The position numbers and the translations under genes are program-made. Below are positions 27,627 to 36,941 of a DNA stretch of 39,605 nt, piece after piece. Positions within the stretch are counted from its first letter, which is position 1. Each line of letters starts with the position of its first letter. Origin of the DNA: Desulfocapsaceae bacterium (lineage in GTDB: Bacteria > Desulfobacterota > Desulfobulbia > Desulfobulbales > Desulfocapsaceae). The notes beneath the pieces were generated by a model that ran no database searches, was not told where the DNA came from, and saw nothing but the letters and a program-made list of their open reading frames with translations. The stretch spans positions 1 to 39,605 of the forward strand of contig JAQVER010000033.1 in assembly GCA_028697885.1 (NCBI GenBank), given 5' to 3'.

Positions 27627-27699
27627 GTCGGGCTTAATCCCGACCTGCACTCGGCTTACATTCTTGCAAGTGGCAATGTAAGTCGGGTTAAAAACCGAC
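27627..27699. repeat. REP-like cluster of three inverted repeats between acsC and fdhA
   Basis: GTCGGG/CCCGAC at 27627-27644 around CTTAAT, CTTACATT/AATGTAAG at 27655-27682, and GTCGG/CCGAC at 27682-27699 around GTTAAAAA. The first and third share the GTCGGGnTTAA core and flank the second, so the whole can fold as a three-stem structure. No T run follows. It may damp read-through or stabilise the upstream mRNA; it looks like a dispersed REP-type element. Confidence 0.6.
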
Positions 27700-27718
27700 T
27701 CCACCATATGATTTGAGT

Positions 27719-30700
27719 ATGACAACTGTAACACTTACCATTAATGGCGCAGAGATAACTGCTGAGGCTGGCCTTACTATTCTTGAGGTTGCCAGGCGAT
27801 CGGATATCAATATCCCCACACTGTGTCATGTGCAGGGGAAACCAGCAGACAAACCCTGCCAGATGTGTGTGGTGGAGATAGAAGGACAGGAAGGATTGAT
27901 TAATTCCTGTGTGGGCCTGGCCCGGGATGGAATGGTTATCTCCACCGATTCTCCCACTATAGCAGCTCACCGTCTGGAGCGTCTGGCCATTCTGGCGGAA
28001 ACTCATTTTGGTGATTGCAAGGCACCCTGTAATCTTACCTGTCCCGGACAGATCAATGTCCAGGGCTATATAGCCCATGTCGCCAAGGGACAGTACGAAG
28101 AGGCATTGCGCCTGGTCATGGAGCGTAACCCGCTGCCTTTTTCCGTGGGTCGGGTATGCCCCCGTTTTTGTGAAACCCGCTGCCGTCGTATCCTGGTGGA
28201 TGAACCTGTCTCCATTAATCATCTGAAACGCTTTGTGGCTGATTGGTGCATGCACCATGAGGTTGATCTGAAAATCCCCAAGGATGCTCCTACTGGTAAG
28301 CGGATTGCGGTGATCGGTGGCGGTCCATCCGGTCTTACTGCCGCCCATTTTCTTACGCGGAAAGGTCACGATGTAACCATCTTCGAGTCTGCTCCCAAAC
28401 TGGGTGGGGCCTTGCGCTATGGCTTCCTGGAGTATCGAATTCCGCGCGACGTCCTTAATTACGAGATCAATACTATCCTGCGATTGGGAATTTCGGTTAA
28501 ACTCAGTCAGAAATGGGGCAAGGATTTTACCCTGCAATCTCTGAAAGATCAGGGCTATGCTGCAATTTATCTTGCCACTGGTGCTGGTGTTGATATTCCC
28601 CTTGAAATTCCGGGGGTGGTAAATCCGCACACCTATTCGGCGATGAAATATCTGCGTCAGGTTGCTGAAGGAAAAAATCCCGACATGGGACGGCGCGCTG
28701 CAGTCATCGGCGGCAATAATATTGCCATGGAAGTGGCGCGTACCCTGATCAGGCAGGGAGTAGCAGAAGTGACTGTTATCTATCCGCGCTCCCGTACAGA
28801 GATGCCTGCACATCAGCGGAATATCAGAGAGGCCCAGAAAGAAGGAGTACAGTTTCTACTTATGGCCTCTCCCGTTACGATCAGTGATTCCGTTGAACAA
28901 AGTACCAGGCTGAATCTGGAATTAATCCGGATGAAACTGGGTGAGCCCGATGCTAAAGGGGTCAGGCAGCCAGAGCCTATTCCCGGTTCCAGCAATACCC
29001 TGCAGGTGGATTCCATTGTCTCCTCGTTAGGCCAGACCGCTGTTGATGATAAATTCATTGGTGGAGATCTTGAAAAGTCTATTGCCCTCTCTCCCAATAA
29101 GACCATAGATGCCAATGTGCGCTCTTCGCAGATAAATATCGAAGGGGTCTTTGCCGGTGGCGATGCAGTCAGTGGGCCACGTTCGGTGATCCAGGCCGTT
29201 GTCTCTGCCCGTCGTGCCGCAGATAATATCCATTCTTTTGTTATGGGGACACCCAAGGAAGAGGCGGAGAGTCGTTTCAATTTCACCCGCGGCAAGGGCT
29301 TTGATGATGTGGACCTGAGGAATTTTGACGGGATCAATGTCAAGCTTCGGGAAAAGATGCCCACCCGTCCCCCTGAGATCTGCAGTCAGGATTTTGATGA
29401 GGTGAAACTAGGATTTTCCGAGAAGATGGCCCAGCATGAGGCCGAGAGATGCCTCTCCTGCGGTTGTACTGCCTTTGATCGCTGTACTCTCAAGGAACTC
29501 TCCATCAGTCATAACCTGAATATCAACAAGACCGGCATGGGAACGATACCCGTTTATGCCAAGGATTATTCTCATCCCGCCATTATTGTTGATAAAAACA
29601 AATGTATCTTCTGCGGCCGCTGTGAGCGCTCCTGTGAGTATGATGCCCTTGAGCTGCGTGCTGAGTCCTTTGATGAAAAGGGACGTCCTCTTGGTCTTGT
29701 TCTGAATTTTAAGGACAATTGCGTTTCCTGCGGCAAGTGTGTTGACAACTGTTCCACCGGCGCCCTGAACAAGAAGGCCCAGACCATTCCTCTTCATTCG
29801 GAACCGGTGAAAGAGGTACGCAGTACCTGTCCATATTGCGGGGCTGGTTGTCAGATCATCCTCCGGGTCAAGGGCGGGACCGTGATTGAAGTCACTGCCG
29901 ATCCCGAGCAGGCGCCAAACTATGGAGCCTTATGCGTCAAGGGTCGTTTTGGTCATGAGTTTATCCAGCATAAAGAACGACTGACCAAACCCCTGATCCG
30001 CAAGAACGGTATGCTGGTTGAGACCAGCTGGGATGAGGCCCTCGATTACACGGCCAAGAAACTCTTTGATCTCAAGGCCATGTATGGTCCGGACTCCATT
30101 GCCGGATTCAGTTGCGCCCGGGCCACCAATGAGGAAAACTTCCTCATGCAGAAGTTCATGCGCACCTCGATCGGTACGAATAATATCGATCATTGCGCCC
30201 GTCTCTGACACGCTCCCACTGTGGCCAGTCTGGCCCTTTCATTTGGTAGCGGCGCGATGACAAACTCCATCGCCGACGTCAAGGAATCAGATGTGATCAT
30301 GGTGATTGGCTCCAATGCCGACACCAGTCATCCCACCATTGGTCTGCGTATCCATCAGGCAAAGAAGAACGGCAGCAAGCTGCTGGTGATCGACCCCCGG
30401 CGCACCAAGTTTGCCGATGAGGCGGATCTCTGGTTGCGGCCCAATCCCGGCAGCGATGTTGCCCTGTTGAACGGCATGGTCCATGTGATTCTCGAAGAGG
30501 GGATCTGGGATAAGTCCTTTGTCGAAGAGCGCACCGAGAACTTTGAAGAGCTGGAGATTGTTACCTCCAAATATACTCCCGAGTATGTAGAGCAGATCAC
30601 CGGTATCTCCGAGGAGCAACTCCGTGCCGCGGCCCGCCTTTATGCTTCCCCTGGAAAAAAATGCGCCATATTCTACGGCATGGGACTTGCCCATCACGCC

Positions 30701-31843
30701 AGCGGCACCGATAACGTCAAGTCGATTGCCAATCTGGCCATGCTCTGCGGCAAACTCGGCGTTGCGGGGGGCGGGGTCAATCCTCTGCGCGGCCAGAACA
30801 ATGTCCAGGGGGCCTGTGATATGGGCGCTCTGTTCAATACCCTGCCTGGATACGCCGGGCTGGAAAACAACGATGCCTTTGATCGCTATGAGAAGATGTG
30901 GGAGGTGAAGCTGCCCCGTCGCAAGGGCAAGGCGGCCACTGAGGTCTGGGATGCCATTCTTGAGGGTGATATCAAGGGGATCTATGTCTTCGGTGAGGAT
31001 CCGGTTCTGGCCGATCCCAATGCCCATCATGCGGTTGCGGCTCTGGAAAAACTCGATTTCCTCATCGTTCAGGATATCTTTCTCACCGATACGGCCAAGA
31101 TGGCCGATATCGTCTTCCCGGCGGCCTGTTATGCTGAGAAAGACGGTACCTTCACCTGTACTGAGCGCCGCGTCCAGCGGGTGCGCAAGGCAGTCGAGCC
31201 ACCCGGTGATGCCAAGCCCGACTGGCAGATCTTCTGTGAACTGTCGCATCGCATGGGCTACGATATGCCTTACTCGCATCCGGAAGATATCTTCAACGAG
31301 GTGACTCAGCTTATGCCTCAATATGCCGGCATCACCTACGAGCGTCTTGAGAAGGTGGGTTTGCAATGGCCGGTGCCAAGTCTTGACCATCCGGGAACTC
31401 CGGTTCTGCACATCGGGAAATTCACGCAAGGCAAGGGCTTGTTTATCCCTGAGGATTATACTCCTCCCACCGAGATGCCTGATCCCGAGTATCCGCTGAT
31501 CCTGACCACCATCCGGGAGACACCGCAGTACAATTTCGGTTCCATGACCCGGAAGACGCCGGAGATTGAGGCGCTTTGTCCCGAGGCCTTTGCCGAGATC
31601 AATCCAGAGGATGCTGCCAGCCTCGGCATTGCTGATCTGGATACCATTGAAATTACTTCCCGGCGGGGGTCTGTACAATTACGCGCCCACATCACCGACC
31701 GCTCGCAGGTCGGCACTATTGCCATACCGTATCACTTCGCAGAGGTTCCTGTGAATAACCTGACTTTAAACAGTCTTGACCGGCTTTCGCGCAGTCCCCA
31801 GTACAAGATTTGTGCGATCAAGGCCTGTAAGGTCGAAGCATAA
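27719..31843 (+). CDS. fdhA: Selenocysteine-containing formate dehydrogenase fused to [2Fe-2S], GltD-like and ferredoxin modules
   Basis: A 1374-residue enzyme read through TGA at 30206-30208 as Sec830. Residues 1-80 form a [2Fe-2S] domain (Cys36, 47, 50, 64). About 95-190 is a GltD-type Cys-rich domain (CKAPCNLTCPGQINVQGYI). From about 193 comes an FAD/NAD(P) oxidoreductase (RIAVIGGGPSGLTAAHF; VIGGNNIAMEVAR). Two [4Fe-4S] sites sit at Cys629-639 and Cys668-678. From about 700 comes the molybdopterin/tungstopterin FdhA catalytic part, with Cys704, 707, 711, 739 and ARL-Sec-HAPTV at the active site. It should interconvert formate and CO2, exchanging electrons through iron-sulfur centres with NAD(P) or another partner. 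ATG 27719 is preferred over TTG 27713; neither has a strong ribosome-binding site. It starts the FdhA-HdrA-MvhD run. Confidence 0.93.
30206..30245 (+). promoter_or_regulatory. SECIS element of fdhA
   Basis: After the TGA (30206-30208) a stem GGCC/GGCC (30223-30226 and 30232-30235) closes a loop AGTCT. The position and G-U loop resemble the SECIS of E. coli fdhF, in which SelB binds such a loop to insert selenocysteine. The TGA sits at the family's active-site Sec/Cys position. Confidence 0.8.
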
Positions 31844-31853
31844 TATGGCGTCA

Positions 31854-31961
31854 CGAAAAGCCCAAAATACTTCGTTGCACTTGCATCCTTCGTCACTGCG
31901 GCGTACCCAACAGTACGCCGCATTCCTCAGGATTTGAGCGCCTCGTCTGTAGGCCTTTTCG
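31854..31961. repeat. 108-bp imperfect palindrome between fdhA and hdrA
   Basis: The core is a perfect 9-bp stem, GCGGCGTAC (31898-31906) with GTACGCCGC (31913-31921). The outer arms pair CGAAAAGCCC (31854-31863) with GGCCTTTTCG (31952-31961), and the parts between match in patches such as ATCCT/AGGAT. It fills most of the 196-bp spacer. It resembles dispersed palindromic repeat elements rather than a terminator, because no T run follows. Its presence inside the block may uncouple hdrA-mvhD expression from fdhA. Confidence 0.65.
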
Positions 31962-32039
31962 CTTAGCCATCTCTTTGATGACTTTATTGAAACATAAGAT
32001 TAAAGAAGACCCAAACGATCATTTTTCAGGAGTAACATT

Positions 32040-35000
32040 ATGGGTAAAGCAATGAATAACAGAGAAGGGGCAGTCATGATTCTCGGCGGTGGTATCGCCG
32101 GAATCCAGGCCGCACTTGATCTGACGGAACTTGGTTTTTATGTCTATCTGGTGGAGAAATCACCAGCGGTCGGCGGGGTGATGGCCCAGCTTGACAAGAC
32201 CTTTCCGACCAATGACTGTTCACTCTGAATCCTGGCGCCAAAGCTGGTAGAGGCCGGTCGGTCTCCCAATATTGAAATGTTGACCAATGCTGATTTTCTG
32301 GCATTGGAAGGAACAGCAGGAAATTTCACAGCCACGATTAATCTGCGTCCGCGCTATATCGACGCCGATGCCTGTACTGCCTGTGGACTCTGTACCCAAT
32401 ACTGCCCCAAGCATCATGTGGACCCTTATAATGAAGGGCTGGCCATTACCCGGCCTATCCATATCGATTACGCCCAGGCAGTGCCTGCCACCTATTACAT
32501 AGATCCGAGCTCATGTCTCTTTTTGCAGCATGAGACCTGTCAGATCTGTGTGCCGGTCTGTCAAAGTCACGCTATTAATTTTAAGCAGCAGCCAGAAGAG
32601 CGGAAGCTGCATGTGGGGGCGGTGATCCTCTCGCCCGGTTTCGGCAAGATCGATCCCAAGACCCTGGCCAAATTCAGCTACGGCAAACACCCGGATGTGG
32701 TCACTGCCTTTGAATTTGAGCGGATGACCACCGCCTCCGGTCCCTTCCAGGGCGAGGTCAAATGTTTCTCCGATGGCAGGCATCCCAAAAGGATGGCTTT
32801 TATCCAGTGCGTCGGCTCCAGGGACATCGGCTGTAATAACGGCTACTGTTCTTCGGTCTGCTGCATGTATGCCATCAAAGAGGCGCTGGTGACCAAAGAA
32901 CATGATCCGGAAGTGGATATCACTATCTACTACATGGATATCAGGACCCAGGGCAAGGATTTTGACGCCGCCCGTGAACGGGCCGAGGCCATCGGCATCA
33001 AGTTTGTCCGGGCCAAGGTTGCGGATGTCACTCCCTGGGAGAACCGTCTGCAACTGACTTATGCTACCCTTGATGGTCAGCACAAGTTTGAGCCCTTCGA
33101 TCTGGTGGTGCTCTCCGTGGGCCTTGAGTCGCCCAAGGATGCCCAGAAGATTGCCGATATCACCAAGATTGGCCTCAATAAATATGATTTCTGTGCCACC
33201 AATGGTTTCAACCCCCTGCAGACCAGTCAGGAGGGGATTGTGGTGGCGGGTGCCTTCCAGGGCCCCAAGGATATCCCGGAGTCGGTGACCCAGTCTTCGG
33301 CTGCCGCTTCACTGACAGCTGCCACCCTGAAAAAGGTGCGGGGCAAAGGTGTGGAGCTCAAGACCTATCCTGAGGAGCAGAAGGTTGCAGAAGACGATGA
33401 GGCCCGAATCGGCGTCTTTGTCTGTCATTGCGGCATCAATATCAGCTCGGTGGTGGATGTGGCTGCGGTTGCCAACTACGCCGGGGATATGAAGAACGTC
33501 ACCTATTATACCGAAAACCTCTATTCCTGTTCCCAGGATGCCCAGGAGGTTATTAAGAAGAAGATCAAAGAACACAAGCTGAACCGGGTGGTTATAGCAG
33601 CCTGTTCGCCGCGTACCCATGAGCCTCTCTTTCAGGAGACCCTGCGGGATGCCGGTCTGAACCGGAATCTCTTTGAGATGGTCAATATCCGCGATCAATG
33701 TTCATGGGTGCATGCCGGTGAGCCGGAGCTTGCCACCGTCAAGTCCAAGGATCTGGTGCGCATGGCCGTATCCAAGGCCCGTCATATCCAGGCCCTGCCC
33801 GAGCAGACGGTGCCGGTAACTCCCAAGGCCCTGGTTGTAGGCGCCGGTGTAGCGGGAATGACCGCCGCCCTGAACCTGGCCGAGCAGGGATTTGCTTCGG
33901 TCCTCATCGAAAAAGGGGAGAGTATCGGCGGCAACCTCAAGAATCTCCATCATACCCTGGCCGGAGATGAGGTGCAGTCGCATCTGAAGACCCTGGTCGA
34001 CAAGGTGAAGCAGTCCAAAAACATCGATGTTATCTGCAATGCGGAGCTGGTACAGACTGCCGGATTTATCGGCAACTTTGCCTCGGTGATTGCCAGTGGT
34101 AGCGGCAAGGACAAGACCGAGCAGACCGTCGACCATGGTGTGATCATCGTCGCCACCGGCGGCCGTGAGCATCGGCCTGACAAGTATCTGCTGGGCAAGT
34201 CCAAAAAGGTTGTGACCCAGCAGGAGCTCGAGAAACAACTGGCGGGCAAGGCCAAGACCCGGGCCCCCGGTTCCATCGTCATGATTCAGTGTGCCGGCTC
34301 GCGCGGTGATGATCTCAATTACTGCTCCAAGGTCTGCTGTAATCACGCCCTGAAGAATATCCTGAAGGTCAAGGAGATCAATCCTGATTCCCAGATTATT
34401 GTCCTCTACCGGGATATGCGCACCTATGGCTTTGCTGAAGATGCGTATACAGAGGCCCGCAAGATGGGCGTGGTCTTTATTCCCTATGAGGTCGATCGTA
34501 AACCTGAGGTAACTCAAAAAGGCGCTAAGGTTCAGGTCCGTTTCTTCGACTCCATCATGCAGGAAGAGGTGACCATGTCCCCTGACTTGGTGGCCCTCTC
34601 TGTGGGGATTGTGCCGGATGATACCGATACCCTGTCCAAGCTATTGAAGCTGCCGGTGACGGCCAATAAGTTCTTCCTTGAGGCTCATGTCAAGCTGCGT
34701 CCGGTGGAGCTGTCAGTCTCCGGCGTCTATGTTTGCGGACTGGCCCATGGACCCAAGCCTGTCGATGAGACCATCGTCCAGGCCCAGGCGGCAGCGGCCA
34801 AGGCGGCGATCCCGCTGGTCAAGGGCTATGTGAAGGTTGACCCGATCGTCTCCAGCGTCCAGCAGGACAAGTGCATCGGCTGTGGACTTTGCGTCAGCCT
34901 CTGTCCCTACGGGGCCATTGTCATGCAGAAGGTGGATGGCAAGCGCAAGGCGGAGACTGTTTCCGCTTCCTGCAAGGCCTGCGGGATCTGTGCCGCCCAT

Positions 35001-35090
35001 TGTCCGACTTTTGCCATCTCCATGGGCGGGTTTACCAATGAGCAGCTTATCTCTCAGATTGAGGCCTTCGGGGCCACAGGCGACAGATAA
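32040..35090 (+). CDS. hdrA: Selenocysteine-containing HdrA-like electron-transfer flavoprotein (double-module)
   Basis: A 1016-residue HdrA-type protein read through TGA 32226-32228 as Sec63, in [21 protein letters not shown], where relatives have NDCSMC. FAD site one is [14 protein letters not shown]. Ferredoxin-like cysteines follow at Cys112-122 ([12 protein letters not shown]) and Cys167-174, then the HdrA core ([34 protein letters not shown]). A second flavoprotein module starts near residue 598 ([17 protein letters not shown]) and has its own IQCAGSRGD and [10 protein letters not shown]. Two C-terminal [4Fe-4S] sites begin at about Cys945 and Cys978. HdrA proteins carry flavin-based electron bifurcation or confurcation. 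CAGGAG precedes the ATG. HdrB and HdrC are absent; mvhD follows after 54 bp, and fdhA lies upstream. Confidence 0.93.
32226..32267 (+). promoter_or_regulatory. SECIS element of hdrA
   Basis: A six-pair stem GAGGCC/GGTCTC (32250-32255 and 32260-32265, one G-U pair) closes a GGTC tetraloop 27 bases after the TGA. A GG/CC extension is possible below it. The GGUC loop agrees with known bacterial SECIS loops. Confidence 0.75.
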
Positions 35091-35144
35091 TTTCATTTCT
35101 AAATAATGATGGAACAAGTTTATTATATTTGAGGAGAACGTCTT

Positions 35145-35747
35145 ATGGCTGACCAGGAATTTAATCCCAGCATCCTTGGCTTTTTATGCAACTGGTGCTG
35201 TTACGCGGCGGCAGATGCTGCCGGTGTTTCACGGTTTCAATACCCGCCCAATATGCGGACCCTCAGGGTGATGTGTACCGGGCGCATCGATCCGGCCTTT
35301 GTCCTCCGTGCACTGGCGGAAGGTGCGGACGGGATCTTTTCCGGCGGCTGACAACTTGGCGAATGCCATTACCAGGTTGGTAATTACGATGCAATGGGTG
35401 TGAATGCGCTGGTGAAGAAGGTCTTGAAGGATGTTGGTATCCGCGAGGAACGCTATAGTCTGCAATGGGCCTCTGCTGCCGAGGCACCACGCTTTGTCCA
35501 GTTGATCACCAAGTTTACGGCCCAGATCAAGGAGCTTGGCCCCATCGGCGAGGCCGAGGGTCTGTCTAAAGAAGAGCTGAAGGCCCGGATCGACAAGGCC
35601 TTGGCTGCCGTCTCCGATCAAAAGGTACGGATCGCCTTTGGCAACGCCACCAAGGCGGTGCGCAAGGATGCCATCTGGACCAATGAGCATATCGGCGGAA
35701 TAGTGAACGAGAAGATGGAGAAGTCTCTGACCACGGCCCTTGGCTGA
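35145..35747 (+). CDS. mvhD: Selenocysteine-containing MvhD-like iron-sulfur electron carrier
   Basis: A 200-residue MvhD/HdrF-type protein that passes electrons into HdrA through a [2Fe-2S] centre. TGA at 35349-35351 is read as Sec69 in FSGG-Sec-QLGECHYQ, where family members have a Cys. Other likely ligands are Cys15, Cys18, Cys19, Cys44 and Cys74. The first half (ILGFLCNWCCYAAADAAG, RVMCTGRIDP) and the second half (QVGNYDAM, YSLQWASAAEAPRFVQ) match the family throughout, so a true stop is unlikely. GAGGAG precedes the ATG. It is the last gene of the block and is followed by a strong terminator. A broken copy of its 3' half lies at 37215-37515. Confidence 0.93.
35349..35385 (+). promoter_or_regulatory. 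SECIS element of mvhD
   Basis: A perfect six-pair stem ATTACC/GGTAAT (35368-35373 and 35379-35384) closes the loop AGGTT, 16 bases after the TGA. The GGU-containing loop matches the bacterial SECIS pattern and is the clearest of the three in this window. Confidence 0.8.
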
Positions 35748-35771
35748 TACGTTCGGAAAAATTTTGTAAAA

Positions 35772-35815
35772 AGAAAGGCCCTGCTTCTTTAATGAAGCAG
35801 GGCCTTTCTCGTTTT
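35772..35815 (+). terminator. Rho-independent terminator after mvhD
   Basis: A perfect 16-bp stem (35772-35787 with 35794-35809, core AGGCCCTGCTTC) around a 6-base loop starts 24 bases after the mvhD stop and is followed by CGTTTTA. It ends the folD-to-mvhD gene block. Confidence 0.9.
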
Positions 35816-36015
35816 ATGTAACAAGTGAGTAATCGCGTGATTAAATACTGTAACGAAAGCTGACAAACCAAGACCTGACCCTGAATCCTTATCCCTCAAG
35901 GTTTTCACAGACCAGAACAGAGTAAAATCAGGGCCAGGGAGACGTACAGCAATATCTGGCAATATCTGTCCATTCAGGAAGAGATTTCAGGTAACCTGAG
36001 ACCGCAGACGAGTAT

Positions 36016-36291
36016 TCAACGAATGCCATGGGCAAGAAGGCGGCACTCATATTCTCTACCTGCCGCTACTCTTCGTCGTTTGAGGATAGAAGAAAACACC
36101 TCTTCACTGAGATGGGTATCCTTTTGCTTGACCAGATAGACCAGGCAGTCAACGCAAATATGGAATGAGCTGGCTTTATCATCCTTGACCAGTTCCCAGC
36201 AAGCCCTTTCCGGATCGCTAGCTCGGGGACACTGCTCTTTTCTGTTACACTGGGTTATTTCCCAACATGGTAATTCGGATAGCAAAGACAT
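36016..36291 (-). CDS. Small Cys/Trp-rich protein (CW-motif type), unknown function
   Basis: A 91-residue protein. The start at ATG 36291 is chosen because GGAGGG lies at the right distance upstream; a frame-matching ATG at 36312 lacks this. The N-terminal half has LPCWEITQCNRKEQCPRA, then RACWELV and FHICVDCLVYL. This spacing of two Cys-Trp pairs with further cysteines resembles the small two-CW proteins common in Desulfobacterota, which may bind a metal or iron-sulfur cluster. The C-terminal part is basic (KRRRVAAGR). No signal peptide is present. It is transcribed toward the mvhD terminator and lies downstream of the PilZ gene on the same strand. I do not know its role. Confidence 0.65.
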   Translation of the reverse strand: MSLLSELPCWEITQCNRKEQCPRASDPERACWELVKDDKASSFHICVDCLVYLVKQKDTHLSEEVFSSILKRRRVAAGREYECRLLAHGIR

Positions 36292-36422
36292 GAGATTTTT
36301 CCCTCCATCCATCTTGAAGAAAAAATTTGACCGGATTTCCAGGCCTTGTTACCAATCCATTCCCTATAAAATCTTTCACCAGCGAGAGTTGTCTCTGCTC
36401 TTTCGAGCAGAAGCTGATTATT

Positions 36423-36941
36423 TTAAAAAATCTTTGGTGTCCCGCATTGATGACTGACCCCACTTGTTTCAGCACCTCCTTTTCCTTGAGCGAAAGTTTT
36501 GTTAGTGAGTAAGGCAGCGAGGAAGAGAGCTATGCTGTAAGGATCTTGTCCTTCATTATTGATTCTTCTTTTGAATGTCGGTCTTGATTTGTACAATGGG
36601 GAACTGTCACTTACTCCTATTGTTGCAAGGGTTACTGCAAGAAAATTCTTCCAGTTGAGTGTCGGGTGAACAACCTTAAAGCCTATCATCTGAGCTTTCT
36701 CTTTTTTAGTCTCAGATTTCCATGTAGATTGCAACATGAGTTTGAAATCCTGGAGAGGACCGTGCACGATCATGAAACATTTTCGGGATTGCTCATTAAA
36801 ATGTGACGGAATTTGAGATACTCGAAGCCCAGTGGTTGAAACATCTTCAATAGTACCAATGCAGGCCGATTCTCCATTCCATATACTGGATATCAGCCCC
36901 GGAGTAGCATGTCGTTTGCTGGTCCGACGATTTGTATGCAT
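36423..36941 (-). CDS. PilZ-domain protein, putative c-di-GMP receptor
   Basis: A 172-residue protein starting at ATG 36941, preceded by AGGAGG (an earlier in-frame ATG at 36998 is less likely). The PilZ c-di-GMP site is visible: an arginine cluster in NRRTSKRHATPG (Arg5-Arg10) and DVSTTGLRV (Asp33, Ser35, Gly38), which fits the RxxxR and D/NxSxxG pattern. MIGFKVVHPTLNWKNFLA closes the barrel. The last 60 or so residues (from about 115) look unstructured and match no family I know. Its neighbourhood beside a GspE/PilB-type ATPase gene is suggestive, because PilZ proteins often tune secretion or pilus motors, but they are separated by the pseudogene region. Confidence 0.75.
   Translation of the reverse strand: MHTNRRTSKRHATPGLISSIWNGESACIGTIEDVSTTGLRVSQIPSHFNEQSRKCFMIVHGPLQDFKLMLQSTWKSETKKEKAQMIGFKVVHPTLNWKNFLAVTLATIGVSDSSPLYKSRPTFKRRINNEGQDPYSIALFLAALLTNKTFAQGKGGAETSGVSHQCGTPKIF

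Noticed and set aside
30287..31678. Open frame of 463 codons on the minus strand opposite fdhA
   Set aside because: It mirrors the conserved FdhA catalytic domain and shows no family motif or ribosome-binding site.
30206..35351. In-frame TGA codons in fdhA, hdrA and mvhD read as true stops, making six fragments or pseudogenes
   Set aside because: All three occur at family Cys/Sec positions, homology continues without frameshift, and each is followed by a SECIS-like hairpin.
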